Positions 1 through 10,349 of a stretch of DNA of 64,000 bases are shown one piece after another (within the stretch, counting starts at the first letter, position 1; every line of letters begins with the position of its first letter). The notes below the pieces were generated by a model. That model was not told the DNA's origin, ran no database searches, and saw nothing but the letters and a program-made list of their open reading frames with translations. The position numbers were made by a program, and so were the translations under genes. The stretch is from Dugong dugon (lineage: Eukaryota > Chordata > Mammalia > Sirenia > Dugongidae): contig CM057469.1 in NCBI GenBank assembly GCA_030035585.1, positions 118,708,650-118,772,649 of the forward strand. Reading direction: 5' to 3'.

Positions 1-72
1 ACAATAGTGGGAATCACGGCCCAGCCAAATTGATACACACATTTTTGGGAGGACATAATTCAATCCATGACA
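1..72 (-). mobile_element. End of a MaLR-type LTR (partial, cut by window edge)
   Basis: The first 72 bases match the right-hand ends of the LTRs ending at 22773 and 54357, including the stretch around the terminal CA. In LTR orientation this is the 5' end of a minus-strand MaLR LTR. It sits directly against RTE sequence, so the LTR apparently inserted into the RTE copy that follows. Confidence 0.75.
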
Positions 73-378
73 GATGTTTACCTGTGTTTTACTGACTATG
101 CAAAGGCATTCAACTGTGTGGGTCATAACAAAATATGGATGACATTGCAAAGAATGGGAATTCCAGAACCCTTAATTCTGCTCATGCAAAACCTGGACAT
201 AGACCAAGAAGTGGTCATGTGAACAGAATAAGGGGATACTGTGAGGTTTAAATTTAGGAAAGGTGTGTCAGGGTTGTATCCTTTCAACTACTTATTCACT
301 CTGTCTGCTGAGCAAATAATCTGAGAAATTGGACTATATGAAGACGAAGGCTGCATCAGGTTTGAGAAAGACTCATTA
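73..378 (+). mobile_element. RTE LINE fragment (reverse transcriptase region)
   Basis: Sequence encodes a decayed version of the RTE palm region: the translation around 76-120 reads like the motif-A block (CFTDYAKAF) seen in the RTE copies at 11.4, 32.9 and 38.5 kb. It aligns with those copies through the stretch ending near 378, where similarity stops. In-frame stops (for example near 220) show it is dead. Its 5' part probably lies beyond the LTR and outside the window. Confidence 0.8.
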
Positions 379-1584
379 GAGTGTCTTAAAAGCTATTTGT
401 CTCCCTCTCCTGGGTAGTGCATTAGGAAAAGTGACACCAACTTCAAACCTTTCCCCCCTCTGCCTTTTTGTGGGACTATAACCACTGTTCTCCTAATCAT
501 TTTTCATCCACCTCTTGGAAGAATCTTTGCCTTGGTAGTGATGTTAGCTAATTAAGCCATAAAGGGATTATTTTGCACTCTTCAGCATTGACTTCTTTAT
601 TTAGCTCTTTATCTGTCTACTGGTGGTAATAATGCAGTGTTCTAACAGTGGCTTTCTTTCTAGAAATTAAGCATAGTGTTCACAAAGGGATGTTTGAAGT
701 AAGTGCTTTTCATTAGTTGCAACCAGAAAAACACTAAGATTTTGGGAAGAATTAGGTCAAGTAAATTGCTCCTGCCATTTAAGTCATGTGATCTCCAGCT
801 ATCTTTGTAATGCCGTATAAATAACCCACAGAACTCCGGGAATAAGAGCAAAGATACAACAAGGATAACTTTGAACTGAAATAAATGTGTTGCTTATTTG
901 GTCTTGTTTCAGGGAGTTTCAGCCAACCCTACACATCTTCAGCTACCAATACTTGATTCCATTTCTTACAAATTTATTCAAGGCCAACTCTTGAATAGAG
1001 ATCTGTAGGTTTTGTTTTTGTTGTTGCTACTGTTTGCTTGTTTGTTTTGTTTATAGTTCTTCCCCACGCCCAATGCAAATTCTCCAGAAGGGTATCTTAA
1101 GCCCTTATTTGTCATATGCATTGTACTGTGAATTACTTTATCAGATACTCTTCCAGAACAAATTTCACTGATGATAGGAGAGGAGCAGATTGAAGTCACA
1201 AGTCTGAGGGACTGAGTGTGTGAGATCCCTGGAAAGAAGGAAAAGGGCTCAAAGCAAGGAGAATGAGAAAGCTGGGGACACAGTGTGTCACCTTAGAAGT
1301 TGTTTTTATTGTTTGTGTTTTTTAAATGGGGGTTTGACCTCCATGTTTTTGGTGATGGAACTAGCTTGGAAATGTGCACATTATATTCAGAATACATGAA
1401 CAGGTAGGGATGGAATTTTGGTACAGCAAAGCCATGTATGTCAAATTCACTATGTTCTCATGGATTTCAGAGGGCAGTCCTAGAATACAGGGAAGAAGAT
1501 AAATATGGCTTACTATAAGAAGAATACTATAGTAGAACTCCTCAAGAATGAAATGCATTTTTATGTGAAGTGATGAGTTCTCAT
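379..1584. other. Unrecognised AT-rich sequence
   Basis: I see no gene or repeat family I can name. There is a short G/T-rich run near 1010-1055. Open frames here are short and show no domain pattern. Confidence 0.4.
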
Positions 1585-1715
1585 TCTCAGAAAGTGTTAG
1601 AGCAAATGTTGGATGATCAAGTCTCTGTCATATTACTGAAGATATTCTTCCACTGGGTAATGATTGAGTTACATGACCTCTATAACTCCTTTTCACTCTC
1701 AGAGATGTGCTGGTG
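1585..1715 (+). mobile_element. L3/CR1-like LINE 3' fragment
   Basis: The pattern of a diverged TTGGATGA...CTGGGTA...GAGTTACATGACCTCTATAACTCC series resembles the 3' end of the ancient CR1/L3 LINE, whose hallmark is a block related to TTGGACTAGATGACCTCTAAGG. Similarity is by eye and heavily diverged. Confidence 0.4.
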
Positions 1716-2519
1716 TCCAGATTGCATGAGGAAATGCTTGAGAGAGACATCCTTACCTTCTGAATCACACCTAGAGCACTGACTTGGCAACAGAGTCACC
1801 ACCCAACAAAATAGTCTCTTAAGGGAAGAGAAAATGTAGCATTTCATAGTAGAAAAGTGGGATTTAAAAAAAATTCATCTGTGCTTGCTAGTCTCCACAG
1901 ATCATGAATACGTCCATTAATATAATAACCTATTTTGTTATAAGAAATTATTAGCATTGTATCAGTTATCAAAGCTTCCCATCTTTGGTTGATCAATATA
2001 ATAAATTACATTGGTATAGAACCTCCTTCACTGTTCACATTGAAAGATGAGATGATACATTATTGATGAAAATTATGCTTCTCTTTTTACTTAATTATAA
2101 CAGTCCTGTAGATATTGAACGCAGAAATAAATTACACTTGAGAAAATGAGCTCAGGGACATACATTTATTCCATTTTTCATTTATTTATTGGTATAAAGA
2201 ATGCATTACTCATAACAAATTTTTCCTTGAAGGAATTCAGCATTCTTAGTGTATTGAATTAGGAAAAGAGAAGAAATTGTTTTACTCAAAGCACTACTGA
2301 ATAACAAAATTATTCAGTAAGCACTCATTTAAAACTTACTTTACATTACATCTGGTTTGGATGCTATGGGTCTAATTCCTAAGAATAAAATAGTGCCCAT
2401 CCCGAACATCAGAAAGCTTACAATCAAGATGTGTCTACAGAACTAACACATGTGAAGCAACTATAGAAAAAATATGCATGAAACTAATAAGTGTATGGTA
2501 ACACATGCTATTTATCTTT
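1716..2519. other. Unrecognised AT-rich sequence
   Basis: No recognisable coding, RNA or repeat signature. Sequence is AT-rich with many stops in all frames. Confidence 0.4.
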
Positions 2520-3010
2520 CTAGTCTCAGAGCATTTCTTTGCTGGTTCTTCAGTCTGGGAAATTATTATTCCAGAACTTCACATGGCCTAACTTTGTCTG
2601 ACCCTCCATCTGTTGTCCACCCCTCTCAGCTATACTACGTTATTTTTAAAAAACCCAAACCCGTTGCTGTCAAGTCGATTCCAACTAATAGCAATCCTAT
2701 AGGTCAGAGTAGAACTGTCTGATTGGGTTTCCACCAAGCAGCTGGTGGATTTGAACTGCCAACCTTTTTTGGTTAGCAGCCTGAGCTCTTAACCACCTCA
2801 TCATCGTGCTCCTTATACTACATTCCTTTAGCCAACTTTATTATTCTCATTAGCATTATCTGAAATTACTTCATTGATTTGTTTACTTAATTATTTCCTG
2901 TCTTCATCCTCAAATGTAAGATCCATTGAGGAAAAAGGCATTTTGTTTACTCTACATTCTATCCTCAGACCTGGATAGTCTCTGAGTAAATACTTCTAAG
3001 CACCAGACAT
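2520..3010 (+). mobile_element. L2 LINE 3' fragment, split by a SINE
   Basis: The part at about 2865-2975 follows the L2 3' pattern: a TTTATT...CTTCATCC block, then a diverged version of the 'stretch before GAGGGCAGGGAC' (here ATCCATTGAGGAAAAAGGCA), then a short decayed end. The left part at 2520-2640 continues it upstream. An AfroSINE interrupts it at 2642-2813. Confidence 0.5.
2642..2813 (-). mobile_element. AfroSINE with target-site duplication
   Basis: The reverse complement starts with a tRNA-like head (a GGTTAAGAGCTCAGGCTGCTAACC-type block) and ends in the RTE-like tail (GTCGACTTGACAGCAACGGGT-type). Flanks repeat TATACTACGTT (2631-2641) and TATACTACATT (2814-2824), an 11-bp duplication with one mismatch. 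It inserted into an L2 relic. Confidence 0.85.
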
Positions 3011-3014
3011 GGTG

Positions 3015-3190
3015 AGCCATTCCACAAGTATTTACTGAGTGCCTAACATATGTTGTGAACTGTTCTAGATACTAGGAAAACAACACTGGAAAAACAAACC
3101 AAGTTCCTCTCCTTGGACACAAAAATAAAATGAAACAAACAAACAAACAATACTTAGTATATAGTCAATGCCATGAAGAAAATAAAGAGC
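3015..3190 (-). mobile_element. L2 LINE 3' fragment
   Basis: Reads as the complement of an L2 3' end: AAGTATTTACTGAGTGCCTA, then a diverged GAACTGTTCTAGATACTAGG block, and the CCATGAAGAAAATAAAG block near 3170. It lies head-to-head with the plus-strand L2 fragment ending near 3010. Confidence 0.5.
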
Positions 3191-3327
3191 GAGTTGTGGT
3201 AGACAAGGTACTTCACCTTCCTAAAGCTTTCCTAGGATTGTTATGAGCATCAAATAAAATACCCCAAGTAAAGCTTTGTCTTTTAAGTCCATAGTTAGTT
3301 ATCATAAACTATTACTTTGGGCATTTC

Positions 3328-3387
3328 CAAAACCAAACTCTTTGCCGTGAAGTTGATTTTGACTAACAGTGACCCTATGGGACAAAG
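3328..3387 (-). mobile_element. AfroSINE tail fragment
   Basis: About 60 bp matching only the 3' (tail) portion of AfroSINE in reverse complement, from the AAACCAAAC end through GTGACCCTATGGGACA. It abuts a plus-strand AfroSINE, giving a back-to-back inverted pair. Confidence 0.75.
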
Positions 3388-3390
3388 AAA

Positions 3391-3604
3391 GGGTGCCCTG
3401 GTGACATAGTGCTTAAGTGCTGGGCAGTTTACTGAAATATTGGCTGTTTGAACCCACCAGCCTCTCCACAGGAGAAAGATGTGGCAGTTTGCTTCTGCAA
3501 AGATTTACAGCCTTGGAAACTCTATGGGGGTAGTTTTACTCTGTCCTATAGGGTAGTTATGAGTCAGAATAGATTCCACCCCAATGGGTTTTTTTTTTTT
3601 TTTT
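3391..3604 (+). mobile_element. AfroSINE (long variant)
   Basis: Begins with the tRNA-like head (GTGCCCTGGTGACATAGTGC), has the central GAGAAAGATGTGGCAGTTTGC block of the long variant, then the shared TCTGTCCTATAGGGTAGTTA/GAGTCAGAAT tail and an 18-T run. Confidence 0.85.
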
Positions 3605-3614
3605 CCTTTGGTTT

Positions 3615-3935
3615 ATAGACCCTGCTGAGTCTTGGCCACGGAGGACCATGTACTCGCACCAGCCTGAGCGGGAGCTGGCTGGGTCCAGCGGGGGCCTCCC
3701 TGCCCCGTGGGCACCTACACCCTGGAGCTTGACCCCTGACAGAGCAGCTCTCCTGGTACCAAGGGGGCCTTCCATGCACACCCAAGGACAGGCTGGCAGG
3801 GCCCAGACCATGCAGAGTGGCAGAGGGAGGGCCTCTAACATCCACCCAGGAGGGACTGAGGGGCAGAGGGGCCTCCGGGGCTGGAGTCCGAGGAGAAAAT
3901 ACCACGCTTGCCATCCAGGCACAAAAAAAGGAAAA
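3615..3935. other. Unexplained GC-rich patch, possibly a retroposed fragment
   Basis: A roughly 300-bp island far richer in G and C than its surroundings, starting right after an AfroSINE T-run and ending at an A-rich stretch (ACAAAAAAAGGAAAAGAAGA, 3920-3939). Long open frames exist on both strands (3648-4013 plus, 3557-4045 minus), but their translations are low-complexity, Pro/Gly/Arg rich and match nothing I recognise. A frame ending near 3738 followed by GC-rich sequence and an A-tract would fit a 3' UTR of a processed retrocopy on the plus strand. That is inference only. Confidence 0.35.
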
Positions 3936-4902
3936 GAAGAATCCTGGGGCCTCCCTGGGCTGATCTTTGCTGCCCCTCTGACTCTGGTTCCTTTGGCTGA
4001 GAGTAGGTGGTAATCTAGGTATTTGTGACCACTGTATCTGTCCATGTAACCACTATGCCAGTTTTTTCTGAGCTCAGAGGCAGAGGTAAAGTATCAACTT
4101 GACTTTCAATGACAACAATAATCTAACTCGATTATACTAGCATCGTGGGAAGCTATGGTTTGGGAGAACACTTCCTTAAGTGATCTTCATCTCCATGCTG
4201 GCCTCTCCACAAAGTTGACTCCAGAAAAAGTTCACTATTCTAGGAATAAGATCATAAGATTGACCTTGAGACAGGAAAAAGCAACCAATAGGATGGACAC
4301 TACCCATTTGAAACAAATGAGACTATTCCAAAATAAAAATAGACTCCATGCCAGTTGAAGTGGGGATATTCGTTGATTTGTTAAGTGTGTCATAACCTAG
4401 GAAGTATAAGAAAGGATGGAATTCTTATCCTCATCTATAACTAAGAGAAATTATCTAGCTTAGACATTAGGCAGACACTGATATGTTTGTGAATTGTGAG
4501 CTAGCCAAGATTCAGTTTTATTAAAGGACAACCAGAAGTGATACGGAAGGCTGAGATGACCTGGTCTAAAGGATACGCAGTTGAATTATATTCAGGCTGG
4601 GGATGTTCTCACCCAGTCCATGATGCCAAACTGGACTTTATGGCTTGGTCAAGATTTTAAATAAAAGGCTCATGATGATTTCATGACTGATGTGATATAC
4701 AGTGTATTGACACTTATGAAAACTTTGTCCAAGGAAAGGGCCACTTTAGGAATCCAAAGAATAGTATCACATTAGGTTCAATTTTTACTTACCACCCTCA
4801 CACTTGTCACCCACCACCTCCTTGTGGTGGTGGAAGCCTTAAAATTGGCACACTAATTTTACATCAGCTTCCACTTATTCTAGCCACCACTATATTCTAC
4901 AT
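3936..4902. other. Unrecognised sequence
   Basis: No family or gene recognised. The open frame at 4155-4358 (67 codons) shows no domain and is probably chance. Confidence 0.4.
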
Positions 4903-5082
4903 CAGAATTTCTCAACCCTAGCATGATTGAAATTTGTGACCAGATAATTTTTTGTTGTGTGTGTATGTATGTGTCGGGGTTGGGTGTATTGTGCCAGTCA
5001 GTCCCTGGTTGTGACAGCCAGTATATCTCCAGAAATTGCCAGATCTTTGGGAGGCAAACTTGTGCCCAATTGAAAACCACTG
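4903..5082 (-). mobile_element. MER20-type hAT DNA transposon
   Basis: Terminal sequences CAGAATTTCTCAACC and the complementary GAAAACCACTG end, plus the internal TGTGACAGCCAGTATATCTCC and GGGAGGCAAACTTG blocks, match the MER20 pattern in reverse complement. A perfect 8-bp duplication TTCTACAT flanks it (4895-4902 and 5083-5090), as expected for hAT elements. It is about 180 bp against roughly 220 bp for the consensus, so some internal sequence is missing. Confidence 0.85.
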
Positions 5083-5090
5083 TTCTACAT

Positions 5091-6476
5091 CAACAGCATT
5101 GTCAGCCCCCAACGGCATGAGTCTGTGACCCAAGTTTGTATCACAGTTTTGGATGGGGCTGTTCAAGGTTTATTATAAAAATATTCAGCTTATTTAATGC
5201 CTAAAACCCCAAAATGAATGACCAAAAGTGTGCTTCATTCAGAAATTACTTTTAAACATCCCTTAAATTTTATATTTTTATACCAGCTCCTAACAACATA
5301 ACTGGTCTTCCTGTTTCACCAAAGCAGACTGGCCTAAATCAACTTACTGCATCCTTTACCCTGTAACAAGCTATTTCAGAGAAAGTATGGCTCCTAACCA
5401 CAGTATTTTCTTAAAGCTCTCAGTACCACTGATGATCTTCAAGCAGGCTAGTACCTGGAGGAAGTACAGGTAACTTAGAGAGAGTTGAAAGACATCTTTT
5501 GGTGACCCGTGTAGCAGTATGTGAAATATGATCACCAGAGTCAAGGAATGAGCTGCTGAGTGAAAAGAATCTTCTGGTTCTATTGAGCACTTATTCTTGC
5601 TGCTTGAATGTGGAGTACCTTCTCTTGGAACACTTACTGTAATACTGATGATCATCCCTATGGCTTCCTGACTCCAGTTTACCCTCCATAAGCATTATCA
5701 CACTCTTCCACTTTTTTTTTTATGGCTGGTAGACTAAAATTCAGCTTTTTGACCTCTGCCCCTACAGCTGGCTGCAGTATGAGAAGGCAAAAAATACAGA
5801 CTATATGTTAGAGAAGGTGATAAACTCCTTGTGGGGCTACTGCTTTTCCAGGTCCAAGGTGAAGGTGGTAGACTGTAGGATAATAGCAAAACAATTTTCC
5901 ACTTCAGAAACATGCCAGAGCACCTAGGCTCATGTACCTTCAGGGAGGGAGAATTGAGGGATGGTAGGAGTTGGGGGTATATCTGTACAGGCAGTTTGCT
6001 GATCTGTTCCCAGGAAAAACACACCAGAGGCTGAAGGCACTATGCAAAGAACTCCAGCAAGCTAAGAACCAAGACTCAAATAATTTTTCCTGAATCACAT
6101 TCCTTCTTATTAGTGTGCATTTTTCATTCATCTGCTCTCCTTGCTTTCTTAAAAATATCTTAATGAAATATTTTAAACATACAGGATAGAAGAGGGAATA
6201 ATAAGACAATACCTACACAAATAAATTTCAAAAAAAAAAAAGTGAGTGAATACAGTAAGTTGGAGAATAATATACTGAGTATGATAACATGCATATAGTT
6301 TGAAAACCTGCAAAACAGTATGAAGTAATTTTTATCAACATTGAATGCTAACATTTTGACATACTAAGTCAATATATTGGGGAAAAAAAGCTACAGGTGC
6401 AGTTTAACACTCATCCTCCTTTCTCTGTCTTCAGAAAATAACCTAACCATGATCTTGAAGTTTACATTTTCCAGCA
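5091..6476. other. Unrecognised sequence
   Basis: Nothing recognised in 1.4 kb. Open frames at 5371-5655, 5734-6024 and 5940-6209 on the minus strand have no motif, no family resemblance and ordinary noncoding composition. Confidence 0.4.
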
Positions 6477-7252
6477 TTTTTTTTTGTTGTTGTTGTGCTT
6501 TAAGTGAAAGTTTACAATTCAAGTTAGTCTCTCGTACAAAAATTTATACATAATTATGTGACTCTAGTTACTCTCCCTATACTGTGACAACACACTCCAC
6601 CTCTCTTCCCCAGATTTCCTGTGTCCATTTAACCAGCTCCTGATCTTCTCTGCCTTCTCATCTTGCCTCAGGACAGGAGCTGCCCATTTAGACTCATGTA
6701 TCTGCTTGAGCTAAGAAGTGCCCTCTTCACGAGTATCATTTTATGTCCCATAATCCAGTTTAATCTTTGTCTGAAGAGTTAGCCTTGGGAATGGTTTTAT
6801 TTTGGGCTAACAGAAGAGTCCAGGGGTCATGTCTTCCATGGTCCCTCCAGCCTCAGTCAAACCATTAAGTCTGGTCTTTTTACTAGAATTTGAGTTCTGC
6901 ACCCCACTTTTCTCCTGCTCGGTCAGGGACTCTCTGTTGTGTTCCCTGTCAGGGTGGTCATTGGTAGTAGCTGGGCATCATCTAGTTCTTCTGGTCTTAG
7001 GCTGATGAAGTCTCTAGTTTATGCGGTCCTTTCTGTCTCTTGTGCTAATATTTTCCTTGTGTCTTTGGTGTTATTCATTTTCCTTTGCTCCAGGTGGGTT
7101 GGGACCAATTGATGCATCTTAGATGGCCACTTGTTAGCTTGTAAGACCCCAGACGTCACTCACCCAAGTGGGATGCAGAACATTTTCTTAACAAACTTTG
7201 TTATGCCAATTGACCTAGATGTCCCCTGAAACCATGGTCCCCAGACCCCCAC
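6477..7252 (-). mobile_element. 5'-truncated L1, 3' UTR only (type B 3' UTR)
   Basis: Aligns with the L1 3' UTRs at 39130-39860 and 56600-57042 (shared blocks include AAGTGAAAGTTTACAATTCA and TTAAGTCTGGTCTTTTTACT). The poly(A) is seen as T-rich sequence at 6477-6497. The insertion contains only 3' UTR and no ORF2 sequence. Flanks CAGCATTTTT and AAGCATGTTTTT may be a degraded target-site duplication. Confidence 0.8.
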
Positions 7253-8029
7253 CCTCATCAAGCATGTTTTTATGATATTTTTACATATGTAGGTATCTAT
7301 ATAAAACATATAGTATAGTTCTTTGTGTTTTCAAACTTTATATAATTGGAATCTTAGAAGACATACATATCAACATTATTTTTGAGATTTTTTTCCTAAT
7401 GTATTCATTTTACTAAAAAATATATGATTTAATAATTGTATCAAAATTTATCTTTTGTCCTGTTGATAGATAATGAGAATTTTTTCCCCTAATATTTTAA
7501 AATTAAAGATACTGGTTCAAAGGACATTCTCATTCATGTCTTTTGGCCTGCAAAAGCTTTAGACATTAGCCAGGGTGCAGAGTTGGCAACTCTGTAGGAT
7601 AATACTTCTATTATTGCACTTCAGATTTTTGTATCAGACTCATTATTTGAGGTACCATAGCCGTATTTACAGACCACACCAAAAGCACTGCTGCTGGGAT
7701 TTTCAATATCTTCAGTCAGGCCTTAACTCAGGTAAGAGATGTCTCATATGCCTCTTCTTACTTCCTAATTGGTACTCATTTCCATGGCTTCAACCATTCC
7801 CTTTAAGCTGATATCATCCAGATGTCCAAATGGTAGCTCAAGTCAAGATTCCTGAGCCTTTAACAACTGCTTTATTCATTTATTCACACAAAAGGTATTT
7901 ATTAAATCTCAAACAGCTTCCAGAAATATCAAAATCAACATGTCTGAAGTTGTATTAATTACCTGTCTCTGTCAAAATTCATTTTCAAGTTTATTATTAG
8001 TAAAATTCTCTTTATTTTTTTTTCTTTGT
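7253..8029. other. Unrecognised AT-rich sequence
   Basis: No repeat or gene recognised. The 78-codon open frame at 7575-7811 has no identifiable domain. Confidence 0.4.
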
Positions 8030-8465
8030 CCTAAATTATGATTCTGCTATGTCCAGTCCTTTCATCTCACTGTAGCTGGAGTTATCTTTCTAATGTGAAA
8101 ATCTGATGAGGTTACTTCCCTATTTAAAATCCTTCAATAGCTCCCCTTGCTTTCATGACCCTGAGATTAATGTAACAGATATCTGTTTTGTTTTGTTTTG
8201 TTTTGTTTTGTTTCAGGCAACACTAGACTCTTAATTCCAATGTACAGATGAAACCACATTACTAGCTACTTGCAGATTTTTGTGTTTTCTTTCACTGCTT
8301 GTGTTTTCATTGCCTAAGATTCCTCCCTCCCCTTCTTCACCTGGCTAACTTCTCCAGGTCCTTCAAGGTTGACCTTCCCTAAGAAACCCTCTTTCTCTTA
8401 CTGAGAAGCCCCATGGTTCTCCATGGTATACATTTTTAGTCATTGTAACAAGCAATACATGCAAC
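8030..8465 (+). mobile_element. L2 LINE 3' fragment
   Basis: Follows the L2 order: an AATCTGATGAGGTTACTTCC block, then AAAATCCTTCAATAGCTCCC, then a CACCTGGCTAACTTCTCC block, TCCTTCAAGGTTGACC and CCTTCCCTAAGAAACCC. These are diverged versions of consensus L2 text. A (TTTTG)n microsatellite sits inside. Confidence 0.7.
8184..8213. repeat. (TTTTG)n microsatellite
   Basis: Six tandem TTTTG/GTTTT units inside the L2 relic. Confidence 0.95.
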
Positions 8466-9286
8466 TTATTGATGTATAGGTGTGTTCCTGGTCATCTTTG
8501 GCTGAAAGGTGACAGGCTCATATGTTTAAACTTGCTTTGGGGATCATTTGCAATTACTAGAGCAGTTCCAAGTTCTATTTAGAGGTGCAGAGGAGAGTAT
8601 CCCTGGACATATTTGAGGTAGAGATAAAGGAACTCACAAGAGTGACACACTTGCCACTCTGAAAAGTTTCTTTGATTCAGGAATCTTTTTGTTTCCTTCC
8701 CATGAGGCAGCCACGTTGCATTTGATATCCATGGAATACAACAGTTTTAATATCTCAAGAAAATCCTGTGACTCCATTTATTAGACTTGGTAATGAATGA
8801 AAAGTTTACTGCTTAATGAAGTATTGTTTGCTTTTCATTAAGGTGTGTTGGCAATTTACATAAGTCAAACGTACTCACAGTGAATGTAATGCTTTTTGTA
8901 GTTAATAGAAAGTAAATTTCTTCCCCTCACCCCCTCATTTTTTAGCTCTGAATATCTCCTGAATATAAATCCAGGAGCCCTTGTTTACTGACACATGTTG
9001 TGTGGTTAAGACCCCCAATCCATTCATTTGATCTTTGATAGAACGAGGGTAAATGAGGATGAGCAAGATGAGATAAACGTAAGCCTAACGTAATGAAAGA
9101 GAAGCATGGAGACTCAAGTGGTGATTGCCTCAGTTAATGGTCTCTCACACTTTGAACTCTCTCAATTTCACTGTGACTAGACATTTCTGAAGCTAGAGAC
9201 AAGAAAATTTTTCAGAAACATTTGACAGACTTTTGAAAAACAGTTAGAAAGAATGCTTTAAAGATACATACAATAAACTAGGCTAA
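8466..9286. other. Unrecognised sequence
   Basis: No gene or named repeat seen; moderately AT-rich. Confidence 0.4.
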
Positions 9287-9472
9287 AACAAACAAGCAAA
9301 AAAACAAAACAAAAAAAAAAAAAAAAAAAACCTGTTGAAGTTGAATCAATTCTGACTATAGTGACCCTATGGGACAGAGTAGAACTGCCCTGTAGAGTTT
9401 CCAAGGAGGGCCCAGTGGATTCAAACAGCCGACCTTTTGGTTAGCAGCTGTAGCACTTAACCAGTACACCAC
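9287..9472 (-). mobile_element. AfroSINE with perfect 12-bp target-site duplication
   Basis: Reverse-complement AfroSINE with a long A-rich tail (9295-9330) followed by the RTE-like end, the TCTACTCTGTCCCATAGGG block and a decayed tRNA-like head. AAACTAGGCTAA is repeated exactly at 9275-9286 and 9473-9484. Confidence 0.92.
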
Positions 9473-9597
9473 AAACTAGGCTAACGAGAGAAATATGAAA
9501 AAAGAACCAGGATGACACATAGAAAGGACAAAGGGGAAAGAAAGAGGACATTTATTGACATCTCTTATATTATCATTTTTAAATTAATTTATCATTA

Positions 9598-10119
9598 TGT
9601 GGTGATTTTAAACCATGTCTGCAAATTATTTGGCACACCCCATGAAGAAGTGGATTTTATGGTCTCAAATTGTGAACTTGGCTATGTCTTTTGACTGTCC
9701 CAATAGGTAGATTTCAGTGGAAGTGACACGGTCTGACTTCACATTTTAGGTTGGAAAAGACCATACAGCATCTGCTGATTTCTGTTGGAACATTTGGTCT
9801 AGGGCCCTTCAATAGCCATGTAAGGAGCCTGACTATTCTGAGAAAGCCATGTAGAAAGAGCACACGGAGAAATAAGAGAGAGAGGAAGATGCCCCATTCA
9901 AGCCTGTAGCTTCTTTAGACTTCCCAGCCCAGGCTCCAGAACATGCAAATGGTGATCTCAGCCTCATACTCCATCTGATTGCTAGTTCTTGAGAGACTCA
10001 ATGTAAGAATTTCATTCTGAGCCTAGTCCTATTCCAAAGATGTTATAAAACAAATGATTGTTCTTGTTTAAACCTCAGTTATGAAGTGGTTTGTTACACA
10101 ACTATAGGTAACTGGAGCA
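9598..10119 (+). mobile_element. MaLR/MLT1-like solo LTR
   Basis: Begins TGTGGTGATTTTAA and ends with the block GGTTTGTTACACAACTATAGGTAACTGGAGCA, the typical MLT1 terminus (an AATTTGTTA...AACTAATACA-type end). Contains an MLT1-like internal layout, with an ...AGAAAGCCATGTAGAAAGAG... and AGAACATGCAAATGGTG middle. Flanking CATTA/CATGG is only a partial 5-bp duplication. Confidence 0.6.
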
Positions 10120-10349
10120 CATGGTAAACAAACCCATCATTGAGTAAAATGGGGGCAAAAGTAGTTTATATAACACATTTTCTGCAGTTATACCACGTTT
10201 TTCCTTTGAAAGTTTTTCTTTTATACTCTGGGCCAGATATCTATGTACAAAATCAATTTCTAATACTTTTTTTTTTTTTTGCTTTTAAAAATGGGCATAC
10301 TAATATCTATTATACATATCTCACATTGTTGAAGAGGCTCAAATGAGCT

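Noticed and set aside
3557..4045. Overlapping long ORFs on both strands (162, 121 and 116 codons)
   Set aside because: They overlap one another in a GC-rich patch, run into SINE T-tracts (poly-Lys ends), and show no domain; openness is explained by base composition.
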